Shown here: positions 44,585-55,625 of the stretch, piece by piece
Numbering within the stretch: position 1 is the stretch's first letter
Layout: the number at the start of each line of letters is the position of its first letter
Source of the DNA: Calliopum simillimum
Lineage: Eukaryota > Arthropoda > Insecta > Diptera > Lauxaniidae
Assembly (NCBI GenBank): GCA_951812925.1
Contig: OX638370.1
Span: forward strand, 45,759,948-45,823,947
Reading direction: 5' to 3'
DNA: 64,000 nucleotides
Notes under the pieces: model-generated
Database searches by the model: none
What the model saw: only the letters and a program-made list of their open reading frames with translations
Told to the model about the DNA's origin: nothing
Made by a program: the position numbers and the translations under genes

Positions 44585-45051
44585 TTCTTCGTAAACTACG
44601 AAAATGTCAAAATTTTCTAGTCTTTTGACAGATAGCAAGGCAAGATTAGGGATCCATTTTTTTTATTTTGACAACTTGCCATAACCATTGTTATTGAATC
44701 ATAGGTTTTTGATACGTTAAAATGGTATTGCTTACGAACTGATTTAATACATATAAAATCTATGGTTAAAATAAGATTCCATTTTTAACTTTTAATAATT
44801 TATTTTATTTATTGACAAAAAAAATTAATTTTAGTTGATTTTTATACTGGGGAATGGTCTCAATTGAATCTGTTGTGAGAAAATTAAAACAAAAAATCAA
44901 TCTAAATGCAAGAAAAAAAAAGCTACCAGTTTCGTTAAGCTTACCTATGGGTTGCAAAAATATAGTTTTGGAGAAACGCACTTCCGTTTTCTAAAGAGCA
45001 CAAGCAACGTGCGGCCACGTTCCACGATCTTTTTGCTTAAGTGCACCATTT

Positions 45052-45276
45052 TCATTTGGACAAATTAGACAATTTACCGGTGTACGCTTGACTTTCATTC
45101 AAGCGTGCTTGCGTTTGCTGTAATTGCTCCTCTAACTGACGAACGGGTTGCCGTACTGCTGACTCTTGTTGTTGCACTAAGAGCTGTGCCACAACCGTTT
45201 CCAACGAAGACATGCTTTTAATTCTTTATTTGAAACGCGTAAATACCTAATTTTTTTACCTCGTCGCCAAATTGTT
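45052..45276 (-). pseudogene. Start of a third LTR element: primer site and gag N-terminus
   Basis: On the minus strand, an LTR-like end (aaaatcgtaaca, to 45276) is followed by ttggcgacgagg, the same primer-site-like word as after the LTR at 30202. A 53-codon ORF then runs from the ATG at 45213 to a stop at 45052. It starts MSSLETVVAQLLVQQQES and is Gln-rich with [16 protein letters not shown], a coiled-coil-like gag N-terminus. Later gag is unrecognisable. The LTR would extend above 45276, but its outer end is not seen. Confidence 0.55.
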
Positions 45277-47540
45277 ACGATTTTTATTAATAAAATATTT
45301 TATTATCGAAACTCATTTATTCAATTCCAATTCTACACTCCCATTTCTGATCGATCTAAATAACAAGTTTTGCTTTTTTTTATGATAAATAAATTAAACA
45401 ATTGATAAGTGAAAAAGTGAACAGGTATTTGGTAGTATTGTAACAATAATCAAACCAAATTTCGTATACTTGCTACCAATAGTATAGGTAAGCTCTGGTA
45501 GGAAATGCGAATTCGGATAAGAGGACGTGGTACCACCTATACAAACAAAGTCTTAAAAAACTATACTATGTACTATCTCAGATAACACAGTCCTGCGTTT
45601 TTAAAAAAGGTAAAAAAGTATGAAGTGAGAGTATGTGATTTTTATAGATTTTTAATCGTTGAATCCGAATATGACCTCCGATTTGCTCCATCACGTCTGA
45701 GATCCGAGTTATCCTTGATTTAAAGTGCAAGAAAAGCTATCTTCAGACATATAGCGTACATCTATTATTTATTTGATTTCGTAAAATTTTTCTTCTCCAT
45801 TTTATTTAAAAAAAAAAATGTTTATATACGGTTACATACCTGAAGATGCAGGCAACATGGTCAAATAACATTAAAAGTTAATAAACAAATAATAATAAGC
45901 AAAAAACTGCTTTGATTAATATGCAAATAACTTATAAAATTTATTTCAGTCTACAGAGTTAAAGTTTAGCGTGCTGTAGTGATGAAATGGGTTTGTTACA
46001 AGTCATTTGAAAAACGACAAATAGTACGTATGCTAGTATTGTACTTAAATAATATAAAAGGATATCCTGAAATAACATTTAATTTTTTGACGCTTATTCA
46101 GCCTGCCCTTACTACTAATTTCGAGTTTTTCCTTTGAATAATAATTTTTCATTCATTGTAGAATCTTTATTTAAGATAGGTGTCTCTTTTTTGGGTGTAC
46201 TTCAAGCCACGAATATATCGATACTTCCAAAGTATACATAAGTTGGTAACTCGAAAATCGTAGTTTTTAGTTATGATTATTTTTGTATTTTGTTATTTTT
46301 TTGTATGAAACCTATATGAAATAAATTTATGTTGTGACTTCACAAATAAAAATTTATTTTTGACAAAATGGCGGAACTTAGAATAAAGAATTGCATCGAT
46401 TTTTCGTAAAAACACTTCTTTGACACTCTCAAGTTCCATGCCCAAAGCTTGCAAAAAAATAATGAGAAGTCTCCATACTGACAACTTAAACCGCTCTGTA
46501 AATTTTTATAAAAGTCTGAGAACCCAACATCAAATTTCAAACAAAATTTTACGTGGAAAGCGTTTTATACGAAGGCACAGTGCTGTCACTCCATACAACG
46601 GATCGGCATTTCCACAGTTTTGGTTCGATTTCAAAAAGATTTACCTTACTGATACATTTTTTTACGCTGTTTTCAGAAATGCAATTAATTTTCAAATGCA
46701 TTTAATAGAAAAAAGATATTCAAATAAATAAAACCACGAAAGTTAACTGGAAAAAATGTTTATGCATGCTTTTAGGCTTTAAAAAACCATATTAAAACTT
46801 TTATAGTTCAAAGTGTTTTTGACATATAAAAGTATGCTGTAAAAAAAATCAAATTTAAAAAAATTCAATAGCATTTGAAAAAAATTTTGTGGTGTAAATT
46901 TTATAAAATCATTGATTTTTACTTAAATACGGGATATTCAGATAAATATTTAAAGTAAACGGGGTTGTGAATTTTTCTTATCTTAAAATATGGAATCTGT
47001 ACTATTTGTACGTTTTTGAACAATGCCCGCAAGTCCCGTCTTTTTTTTTTCCTGCTCTAAAGAAAATTAGCATTTTCCGGTCTATAATATTTGAAAATTT
47101 TTTTTTATATCATTTAAAATAACTTTAATTTGGTTAAAAAAATTTGCATACAAAAAATATTAAAAATAAATGGATATGTAGGCTTTTGTCTGCATTTTAT
47201 TTTATAACAATTGCTTTTGAGGCTTAAGAGTAGCAATTATTTTTAAAAAGTTCTGCGATTAGGAAATTTTCTTAATGTTTTTTTTCGAAAAAAGTTCGAC
47301 TTTAACAAGCTGTAACACTTACAAATCACACTAATTTTCAATAATTTTCAGGGAATTTCTTAATTGGAATATTTGCTATAGAATGGCATAAAAAAATTTT
47401 AAATTTGAGCAAAAATTGTTTACGCAAATGCCTTCTATCGCAGCACTGTGCGAGGGGCCAAACAAAAGTTCGCTTAGTAGAATTGAAAAAACTGGATAAA
47501 AAATTTGTTAAATTAATAACTTTATTCTTATCTGTTTTTA
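45277..47540. other. Intergenic, old LTR remnant and unrecognised ORFs
   Basis: The first few hundred bases may be the rest of the minus-strand LTR. ORFs at 46420-46731 (+) and 46293-46540 (-) overlap on opposite strands and show no domain, so I treat them as chance. Confidence 0.35.
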
Positions 47541-47544
47541 TTTT

Positions 47545-48060
47545 TCAACGTAATCGCCATTTATTTTGATACATTTTTGAAGTCGATAAATCCATCTTAA
47601 AAATCGACTTTTTGCAGTTTTACAATTTCATCACTAACCGCATTTATTATCTCCTCATTGCTGTTGATGACTCGTCCTCTCAAATTTTTTTATTTTTGGA
47701 AGCAACCAGAAGTCACAAGACACTAGATCTGGGGAATAAGGTGCTGGACGAATTTCTTCGTTGCCTGGAAGCGCAATAAAATCGGTTATTTTTTCAGAAG
47801 TGTGCGCTGGCGCATTGTCGTGATGTAGAAAGTATCAACGTAACTCCTTTTCTAGAAAACTTTTGGTAAGCAGGTTTCAGTATACCACTTAGCAGTAACC
47901 GTCTGACCTTTTTCCAAAGGAAAAGCAGCTACAACTCTCAAAATGAATTCAATTGGTCTAGCTTTGCTTACATATCGCCTGTGAGCATTATAAACGAAAG
48001 TCTTGATTTAGAATCTGGTATCAATCCCACATCACTTTTACCGGAATTTTTCACGAAAAA
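47545..48060 (-). pseudogene. mariner-like transposase relic
   Basis: Reading the minus strand in broken frames: ARPIEFILRVVAAFPLEKG, then QTVTAKWYTETCLPK, then HHDNAPAHTSEKITDF (around the second catalytic Asp). Next is PAPYSPDLVSCDFWLLPKIK, covering the third catalytic Asp in the mariner SPDLxPxD box. Several frameshifts and stops lie between blocks. The DNA-binding N-terminus is missing. No terminal repeats were identified. Confidence 0.8.
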
Positions 48061-48398
48061 AGCCCTGGAACACACAGAGGCTAATATAAACTTAATGTAA
48101 CGTAATTTTTAAGTGTATATATGTAAATAGTATTAATAGTTTAATTTGTAGTTTGTAGTTATTTAGATTTAAGGTTATTTGATAAAACATCAAAGATACT
48201 TCAAAAAGCCATGAGCAAGCTTTTGATTTTTCCATCAGTTATAATATTGCTGTTAGCATTTTGCAAGACTCCACTGTAATAGAATATATTATACCAATTC
48301 TATGTATCCTTGCACCGCACAATGTTTCACGTAGAACAAATAGGTGACAAAATTATTTTTTGATATTTTTGGGTAGTGTAGCTTTATTACGACATATT

Positions 48399-48868
48399 AG
48401 CTTTGTTCGACGAACTTAGATCAGAGTAGAGCAAAGCAGAGTAGAGTAGCTTTTAAAAAATGTTCTATTACTTTTAGAGCAGGCTAGAGTAGAGTAGAGT
48501 AAGGCAGAGCAGAAATTTCAAAAAACACAAAACAAGCAACTTTGAGAAAATCAGCAAAAATTTAAAAATATTTACATTTATTTACGTTAAAAATAAAATA
48601 GAATTATCAAAATTGACAATAAATTTTAAAAATATTTATTTTGTTTTGATTTTTCTTATGACAATTTGCTGCTCCAACCTGCTCTACATAAAAATCTAAA
48701 GTAGAAAAGAGCAAACAGAGCAGTTTGGAGCAGACTCATCCAACACTTTTCAGAGTAGAATAGAGCAAGCTAGAGCCGAAAAATGTTTCATCGAACACTT
48801 TTTACTGCTTTAACTTGCTCTAGAGTACTCTAGGGCACCTAACTCTAGGGCGATCATCAAACAAAGCT
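48399..48868. mobile_element. 470-bp TIR element, ATT duplication
   Basis: The ends are agctttgttcgacgaactta and, read back, agctttgtttgatgatcgcc. Flanks are ATT at 48396-48398 and 48869-48871. Subterminal sequences on both sides are chains of agagtagag and gagcagag (48423-48515; 48700-48845). TIR start and 3-bp duplication match the 4.3 kb element at 4179. The subterminal words match the element at 12020. Confidence 0.75.
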
Positions 48869-49454
48869 ATTATTAATATTTTGTGATACAGGGTGTGCCA
48901 AAATTTCTGGAACCGTCAAGTGTTTTTAATGCTGCTCCATAAATAAAAAGCACGTGTCCAATATTTTTAAGAGGGCAATTCAACGATACCCCCTACGCGT
49001 CTCCTCCCGCGGTTGACGGAAGAAACTTCAAAATTTTATATGGAAACTCTCAACTGTTATTGCGAATTCGGATTTTACGTGCAAAAATACGACAGTTTTG
49101 TCTGAAACATTTTTTCTTATTCGGGATAGATCACCAGGAATTGGTCATTGGGTGAGGGTTTTCATACAGATTAATTTTATTTTATTTCAATATTTTCAAT
49201 TCATGTATAATTTATATAGGAAAGAGATCTTAATAGAGAGGGTTTGAACCTGCAAAAATTGGTATCGTTAAAAAAAATTAAACAAAAAACCAAAAAAGAA
49301 ATCAAACAACAGAATTTTTTTATGTTGGAAAAGTATAAAAACCAACATTTATTGTTTCTTTTTTTGCAAATGATCAATTACAACTCGCAGTACGATAAAA
49401 ATGCACTAGTAATGTAATTACACTAGAGGAAAAATTTCTAGCGCTTCTGATCCA

Positions 49455-49650
49455 AGCACTTTCACAATGATTTCTTATAAGGCTGCAGTAAAAACAACGT
49501 GAGTTCAAACCCAGCCCGGGTGATTTTTTTTTTTACTTTTTTCTGCTTTATTTTTTTTTTTTATTAAAATATTTTTTATTCAACATCTTTTATTTCACTT
49601 TTCTATTTTCCTTTCTCTTATTAATTTACTTTTGTTTAATTGAATTGAGA
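49455..49650. repeat. Direct repeat unit 1, possible SINE
   Basis: cacaatgatttcttataagg, ctgcagtaaaaacaacgtga, gttcaaacccagcccgggtg, then T11 and ttctattttcctttctctt. The word gagttcaaaccc resembles a pol III B box and is followed by a T run. No proper tRNA cloverleaf can be drawn. A second copy is at 49845-50060. Confidence 0.45.
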
Positions 49651-49750
49651 TTGTGAGTTTTTTTGCATCAATTTGTTGCATTGAGCTTGATGGTCACAAG
49701 ATTTTAAAACGCTAAATAAAATTATAACAATTTCATTCCGCTATTTCCCA

Positions 49751-49783
49751 ACGTTTCGCCTATTGGTTTTAGGCTTCCTCAGG
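49751..49783 (-). ncRNA. Hammerhead-ribozyme-like core, Penelope-type
   Basis: The minus strand reads CTGAGGA, a stem AGCCT..AGGC with a 9-nt loop, then GAAAC. This is the CUGANGA / stem II / GAAA arrangement of a hammerhead ribozyme. Such motifs lie in the terminal repeats of Penelope-like retroelements. Stems I and III are not evident and no Penelope RT is near, so it is probably a dead fragment. Confidence 0.45.
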
Positions 49784-49844
49784 GGTATATTTTATTTGGA
49801 AGAAAAACTACGATGAAAATAAATTTTTTTCAAAAAAATTGATT

Positions 49845-50060
49845 ACACAATGATTCCATATAAGGCTGCAGTAAGAACAATGTGAGTTCAAACCCAGCCC
49901 GGGTGATTTTTTTTTTTCCTTTTTTTTTATTGTTTTTGCTTTATTTATTTTTTTTTTATTAAAATATTTTTTATTCAACTTATTTTTCTATCACTTTTCT
50001 ATTTTCCTTTCTCTTTTTTATTTACATTTGCTTACTTGAATTGAAACTGATAGCACAATG
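49845..50060. repeat. Direct repeat unit 2, possible SINE
   Basis: It repeats unit 1 at ~85-90 percent by eye: cacaatgattccatataagg, gttcaaacccagcccgggtg, T12, and ttctattttcctttctctt. A shorter third echo (gcacaatgattctatgtaag) begins near 50050. Confidence 0.5.
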
Positions 50061-50661
50061 ATTCTATGTAAGGCTGTAGGAGCATTCGTATGCCAAATTC
50101 TGTTTAGACAACATTTGCTTAATATACAAATTTAATACCTCTTCATATCATCGGGCATTGATGTAGCAGTCTAAAGAGTTGGTATGTATGTGTATGTATT
50201 CTCCTTTAACTCCTAGGAGGAGCATAGGGCCAATTACAGAGTTGGTAAATGTAAGTAAAAATATCTAGCACTCGGACGGTCGTAGATTCAAATCATGGCG
50301 CGGCACACTGCGTTGGCTAATGGACAAAAATTAAAATTTTTTGTGACTCGAAACCTAATAATATTGGTATCAATCGACAGGTAATTGCATCAACAAAATA
50401 AAAACAATATTTAGGAGAAAGACTCAGTTTTGGCTACGCTGTGACACTTCAAAGTTGAAATATTTTTCAAAAAAAAAATCATGTTTTATTCAATTCGTTT
50501 TGGGTTCTCTTTAACAAATAATTATCAAAAATTTGTCTTTTGATTAAACTAAGCGAAGTAAAGTTTTTTATTATAAATAATATTTGAGTAAATAAATAAA
50601 ACTAAAAAATTTTGGAAAATATATAATTTGATATATATTGTAGTGATTTTAATACATGATA
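50061..50661. other. Intergenic, one tRNA-like B-box word
   Basis: tcgtagattcaaatcatggc near 50280 resembles a B box in a SINE-like context, but nothing upstream supports an A box. Otherwise AT-rich and empty. Confidence 0.3.
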
Positions 50662-51361
50662 TCGATACATTAGAGCGCTATAGTCCTATCTCCACTTTTT
50701 GCGATTTTGAGATTTTTGCAGTTATGGCACCATTGTGGGCTTCTTTACCGTGTGGAAAACTGTGTGACGTCAAAATACCACTAAAACACCAAAATATTCG
50801 AAAATTAAAAAAAATCTCCAAACTGTAATTTTTTCAAGAGCGCTACTGTCCTATCTCCACTGAATATTCAAATAAGTCACATTTTTAAAAAAAATTCTTC
50901 GTTTTTTCGCATTTTCTTCGCGTTTCATGACTTTTTCCGACATTTAAGTGAACAAATTTGGTTACACCCAAGGCTCCACTCTTGTTTGTCGGAACCAAAA
51001 ATTCAAAAAAAAAAATAAATTCGTTTTTTCGTGTTTTCCACGCGTTTCATGACTTTTTACGACATTTTAGTGAAAAAAATTCAAAAAATGTACTAAATAC
51101 GTCGTTTTTTCAATAGTAGTGGAATTCTATATAAGGGCAAAAGTAATGACATACTATAAATTGACTGGGATTTCGTTAGAAGTTAATAAAATTGGTTAAA
51201 AACATTAAACTATGGTAAAATATATTAAAGATAAAAATATTGCATATATCGTTTTATCAAAATAGCAGCCAATCCTAAATAACCACTGTTTGAAATCTTC
51301 TTTTTGCATTTCCTAACAATTGGAAAAATGGAGATAGGACTATAGCGCTCTAAGGTATCGA
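50662..51361 (+). mobile_element. TIR repeat copy B (gcgctatagtcctatctcca family)
   Basis: The ends tcgatacattagagcgctat and, read back, tcgataccttagagcgctat are inverted over ~35 bp through agtcctatctcca. TA flanks on both sides suggest a Tc1/mariner-type TA target. An internal third copy of the terminal word lies at 50833-50860. The relative at 13004-13619 is inverted with respect to this one. Confidence 0.75.
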
Positions 51362-52140
51362 TATTATCAAATGAAAAACTTCAGAAATTGACAAATTTCG
51401 ATGACAAAAAAAAACAAATCTTATAAAAATAAGTGCCGTTTTTTTTTTAATCTACTAGTACGGATTCTATATAATCAAGAACTGCAAATAACTTTTCCTA
51501 CTTCGTCCTACACATATTTTTTTTCTTTTTTTAAAAATTACTTAAAAGGAAAAATTTGCATGAAATATAAAATTTATGTTGAAAATTTTTTTTTGTTTTT
51601 ATTAACACAAATGGTCTCAAAAGTACAAAAACATTATTTCTACTACGTATATTTCATTTGTTAACATTAAACATTACTTTTTCATCAACGTTATATATGG
51701 ACCTTAAGAAAATCGTCCTACTACAAAATACCTGGTTTTTAGCAAAACTATAAAGTTCACAACAAATCTGAGATCATTTTTGAGCTCAGCGACCCCAAAT
51801 TACTTATAATACCAAATTTCATCGATATCTAACCACTCCTATTTTTGACCATTTCATGTATGGCTCAACGCACTGTGCGCAGCCAGTTTTTTTTTCTTTT
51901 TTTTAATTTTATTGAAAAAACGCTTGCCGCAGCGTTACAAATAAGCGCTTTAAAAACTCTTTTTTGGTAACCTTTTGCTCGCTTACATTCTATGGCATGC
52001 AATGTTAAAAAGAAAGTATAGTTCTTACGGAGCGGAAGCGCTTATTGGTGAAAAGGATACACTTCAGAAGGGTTTTTGAAGCACTTCTTTTCCCCTTGGG
52101 TAGTGATAACTTCAACGTTAAATTGCCTTATCAGATTCAT
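51362..52140. other. Intergenic, nothing recognised
   Basis: AT-rich sequence. The ORF at 51401-51664 is Phe/Lys/Tyr-rich as expected of random AT-rich DNA. Confidence 0.4.
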
Positions 52141-52146
52141 CGCCAA

Positions 52147-52446
52147 TTTCAGCCGATGAATCTGATGCAATATAATCTTCCTCAGGTTCTGGCAAGATAT
52201 TTGGTCGTGATTATGGAACTATTGTGGGAGGGTTAATTAGTTTTAAGATCTCTGCACACAATTATCGTTTTTTTTTTTTTTTTGTACTTCTCTTAAGGAG
52301 TTTATAAAAGGATCAGAAGTTAAGAGTAGCATAGATAACAAATCCTTATTCGTGGCTATACGCGACCACTTTCTTGTATTCTGTTCACGGAACCTGCGGC
52401 AATCTTTGTTCCGCGCTTCTACGGTAGCAGGCATATTATACCACAA
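52147..52446 (-). other. Possible coding relic, unknown
   Basis: On the minus strand an ORF from 52446 begins MWYNMPATVEARNKDCRRFR and includes DLLSMLLLTSDPFINSLRE. Its composition is more protein-like than its neighbours. About 60 bp further on, another frame reads PEEDYIASDSSAEIGDESDK and ends in a stop near 52125. A short intron is conceivable, but no splice pair keeps the frame. It could be a host gene tail or a transposon protein such as a piggyBac N-terminus. Confidence 0.3.
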
Positions 52447-52487
52447 AATTTAGAATTTTTTTAATACACATATAACAGACGTTAAAA

Positions 52488-53190
52488 ACAAAGCAAAAAA
52501 TTCTAATATAAATAAAAATAAAAAAATGATTAAAAGTATTCTGAAAAAAATTAAAATAAAATGGATGAACTCTAATGTGCACGTTGAAACTAATATATTC
52601 ATCAAGGGAATAGGTGCAGCTAACTTATATCCAAAATCTAGACTGGGTACTCGCGCGTAATTGCAATTCCAGCTTCTTTAAAGTTGAAAATAATAAAACT
52701 ACGAGTTATTTTTTTAAGAGTTTTCGAAACATTCCCTGAGGAAAGGAATGACAAAAATCTTATTAAAACACAAAACGCTAACCTTTATTTATAAAATAAA
52801 TTACTAGAACTGTCATAAAATTACGACTTTTTTAAGACAAAGCAAAAAATTCGAATATAAATTAAAATAAAAAAAAAATATATAATTAAAGGTATTCTGA
52901 AAAAAATTAAAATAAATTAGATGAACAGCAGTGCGCAGGTTGAAACTAATATATTCATCAAGGGAATAGCGGCAACTAACTTATATCCAAAATTTAGACT
53001 GGGTACAAGCGGGTACATGCTATTTCGTCTCCTTTAAAGTTGAAAAACAAAAACAAAAAAAAGAATAACTTTTTTAACTGTTTTCGAAGCTTTCCTAGAC
53101 ATTACCCAAAGGAGGAAATGAAAAAGCTCTAGCTAAAACATAGAATACGTTCTTTTTGTTATAAAATCCATCACTAAAATTGTCACAAAA
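52488..53190. repeat. Tandem duplication, two ~350-bp units
   Basis: acaaagcaaaaaattc recurs at 52488 and 52837. Within each unit ggtattctgaaaaaaattaa (first copy agtattctg), ttgaaactaatatattcatc, aagggaata and cttatatccaaaat follow in the same order. Divergence by eye is ~12-15 percent. It is non-coding. Confidence 0.75.
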
Positions 53191-53560
53191 TTTTGATTTG
53201 AAATTAAACTTCTACTCATAAGTTGACTTCTGCACTCAGTTGTTTGGCCCCGTCAAATATTTACACAAAAAAAAAGTCGGTATATTAGGTACGGGGGGTA
53301 TTGTTGACATTACCTCATAGGAAATGAGAAATGGTTAGAATTTAGAAAATTTAGTGCTATGACTTGGAGGTGGCAGAGGAGTAGAAACTTATCTTATAAA
53401 GATACAACCATGAACTCTAAAGAATATCTAGCCATTTCACATTAAAAAACTTAACAATTCGGGTTTATCAGGGAAAACTCCATTTCAGATTCTATCAGCG
53501 TAATGAACGAAAGCATAAGCGACTATGGTATGAATGTGGCTTCAGATTAACTGTGTGAAA

Positions 53561-54165
53561 GTGATGGATGTATAAGTCCAAAGTCCCGACTATAATCCTA
53601 TCGAAAAATTGTGGGTCTATTTAAAGAAAAAGGTCGCTAAAAAACAACCAAATACCGAACTACATTTGAAAATACAATATTGGAAAAGACCGAGTAATTA
53701 CAACCTGAAAAAGTTGGTTCCTTCTATGTAAAAACGTCTACAAGGCTATAGTGTTTCTTTTGACGCGTATATACAATTGTGGTAATTTTCAAATTGCTAT
53801 AACTTATGAACGGTGAGTCGTACGATAAAAAAACCAAGGTTTAAAATTTTGCTCTACAAATAATTTTAATCTTTTGTAAAAAAAAAAAATAATTATTTAG
53901 AAGTTATTTTAAAAAAAAGTGATATTTTGCCGTTTATCGGCGCCTAACCAAATTTTATAGAATAACTTCTAAAAAGATAAATTTTTTTAAAAATAAAATG
54001 AAAAGTTTTTGTAGAGAACGTGATTCTCCATAAAGAAGTTCCTTAGAGTTTTATTGTGCGACTCACTGTTCATGAATTATCGCAATTTAAAAATATCCAC
54101 AAGTGTATATACGCGTCATAAGAAACACGGCTAATGTGTGGTAGATGCTTATGGTGGTCATTCAA
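53561..54165 (+). pseudogene. Tc1-like transposase C-terminal relic, split by a MITE
   Basis: The frame reads QSPDYNPIEKLWVYLKKKVA, the third catalytic Glu box of Tc1-type transposases (SPDxNPIExxW), then LKKLVPSM, a stop and KRLQ at 53740. A 383-bp MITE interrupts at a TA. Beyond it ANVVDAYGGHSK continues the family's terminal motif. The N-terminal two thirds are absent or unrecognisable. Confidence 0.75.
53749..54131. mobile_element. Palindromic MITE copy 1 (tgtttcttttgacgcgtata family)
   Basis: The left end is tagtgtttcttttgacgcgt and the right end reads back gccgtgtttcttatgacgcg. Arms of ~170 bp mirror each other (ataacttatgaacggtgagt; ctacaaataattttaatctt). TA flanks lie at 53747-53748 and 54132-54133. 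Removal rejoins the Tc1 relic. The second copy is at 60336-60742. Confidence 0.8.
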
Positions 54166-54660
54166 AGATGGCTGTAAACAAGAAAAATACTAAAAATTTA
54201 ATATAAAAACATTTCTTTTCATTTGTGAAGTCATTCTTGACACTTTAAAAATCTAGTATTATTTGGTTTTGTTGATTTTTTCTTTATTTTGCATTGAATT
54301 TGGACATTTTTTTTTTACGAATCCTTTTTTAAATATGGTAAGCAACTATTATTCATTTAAAAAAGTTTGGCAAAAATGTAAGAAGTAGGTTTTTTTGCTT
54401 AATGAGTTGAAAATATGAATTTATTTTCATCGTGAAGACATTCTTGACATACTGTATGTAAGTACTTAAATGCAATTTTGGGCTTATGTTTTTTTTATTA
54501 ATTAACCTGAACCATTCGAACCGAACCATGGTTTAGTCATTAAAAACTGGTTCTTGCACCGGCACAAGTTTTCGTTAAATGGTTCGAACCACTGGACCGA
54601 ACCGCATCGATTTTAGAAGCGGTTTGCAGCCCTGGTTTATTCAATACTAGAATTGTTAAG
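54166..54660. other. Intergenic, hAT-like terminal word
   Basis: Near 54480-54640 the sequence is dense in ggttcgaacc/ggaccgaacc palindromic words and ends gcagccctgg, resembling the end of a hAT-type MITE (ccagggctgcaaa read back). No matching left end was found. Confidence 0.35.
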
Positions 54661-54666
54661 TTGAAA

Positions 54667-54795
54667 TTAATATTTTGTCGCATGTTCTTTATTGGCAATT
54701 ACGGCTCTGCAACGTCTTGCCGTAGAATTGATCAAATTATTGCACCAATTGTTTAAAATCTTGTTCCAGGAGTTTTGAACTGCAGCCCACAGTGC
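54667..54795 (-). pseudogene. Tc1-like transposase, extreme C-terminus
   Basis: The minus strand reads LWAAVQNSWNKILNNWCNNL, then INSTARRCRAVIANKEHATK-Tyr-stop. It matches the conserved Tc1 ending (sW..I....c..LI.SM..R...vI...G..TkY). Nothing upstream is recognisable, so it is a small orphan fragment. Confidence 0.65.
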
Positions 54796-55625
54796 AGAGC
54801 ACCATTAAAGCTAATAATATTCGATATTTGTTTCAGATTGACGTTATGATAATGTTTGTTAACATAGCAAGTTTCCAAACATGAGTGAAATTTTAGTAAT
54901 CAAGAAATCAATAAATAAAACCATTTTCTATTATTTAATTGTTTATTAACTATTGAAGTCTCAAACCTTAAACCTCAATTTTACATTATTATGGACAATC
55001 ATATTATTACATTTATTTTGTGTGTTTCCTAAATTGCTTTATACTCACGGTAATGCTGAATCCCAGATGCCAATTTAATAATTGTTTAAACTTTAAAGCA
55101 ATGGTTAAATGTTTTTGTGTAAACTTAATATGCATTTATACATGTCTAAAGTTGAATTTTAAATATGTTTAATGCTGCTTTAGATTATTATATTTTTTTT
55201 TTTTATTTGAATAAGTTAAGAATATTAATTTTTTTTTTATTAAATTTTCAAACAGAATATTTAGTCAGCATTTCTCTATTATTTACGAGGGTAACCGCGC
55301 ATTAATTGAAAGGTATATTTACAATTTTCTCAATATTTTTTCTTTGATTTTTAAGCTGCAATTGTTTGAAATTTAGTTTTTGCTTTCCGAAAATTTGGGT
55401 AACGTTAACAATTCAGTTGAAGTCATTAAATATTTGAATGGATTAAAGTATATTTGCATATGTGTATTCATAATAATGTTTGATTTAATATTCGTATCCT
55501 GTTTATTATTTGTATTTTAATTGAATTTTTTACGGATATAAATATTACATTTTTAAGCATTTTTGTTTTTCAGCGAACACTTTTATCATAATTAAGTGTA
55601 GTTGTCATCTATGTGATTAATCTTC
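54796..55625. other. 3' flank of the KH gene
   Basis: AT-rich. On the minus strand an AATAAA word (55502-55507 region) lies ~120 bp downstream of the KH gene stop codon and is a plausible polyadenylation signal. Nothing else is recognised. Confidence 0.45.

Noticed and set aside
46293..46731. Overlapping ORFs on opposite strands as a host gene
   Set aside because: No splice-supported structure, no recognisable domain, and codon use typical of chance AT-rich frames.
49490..49525. tRNA gene
   Set aside because: A B-box-like word and T run are present, but no cloverleaf or A box can be drawn.
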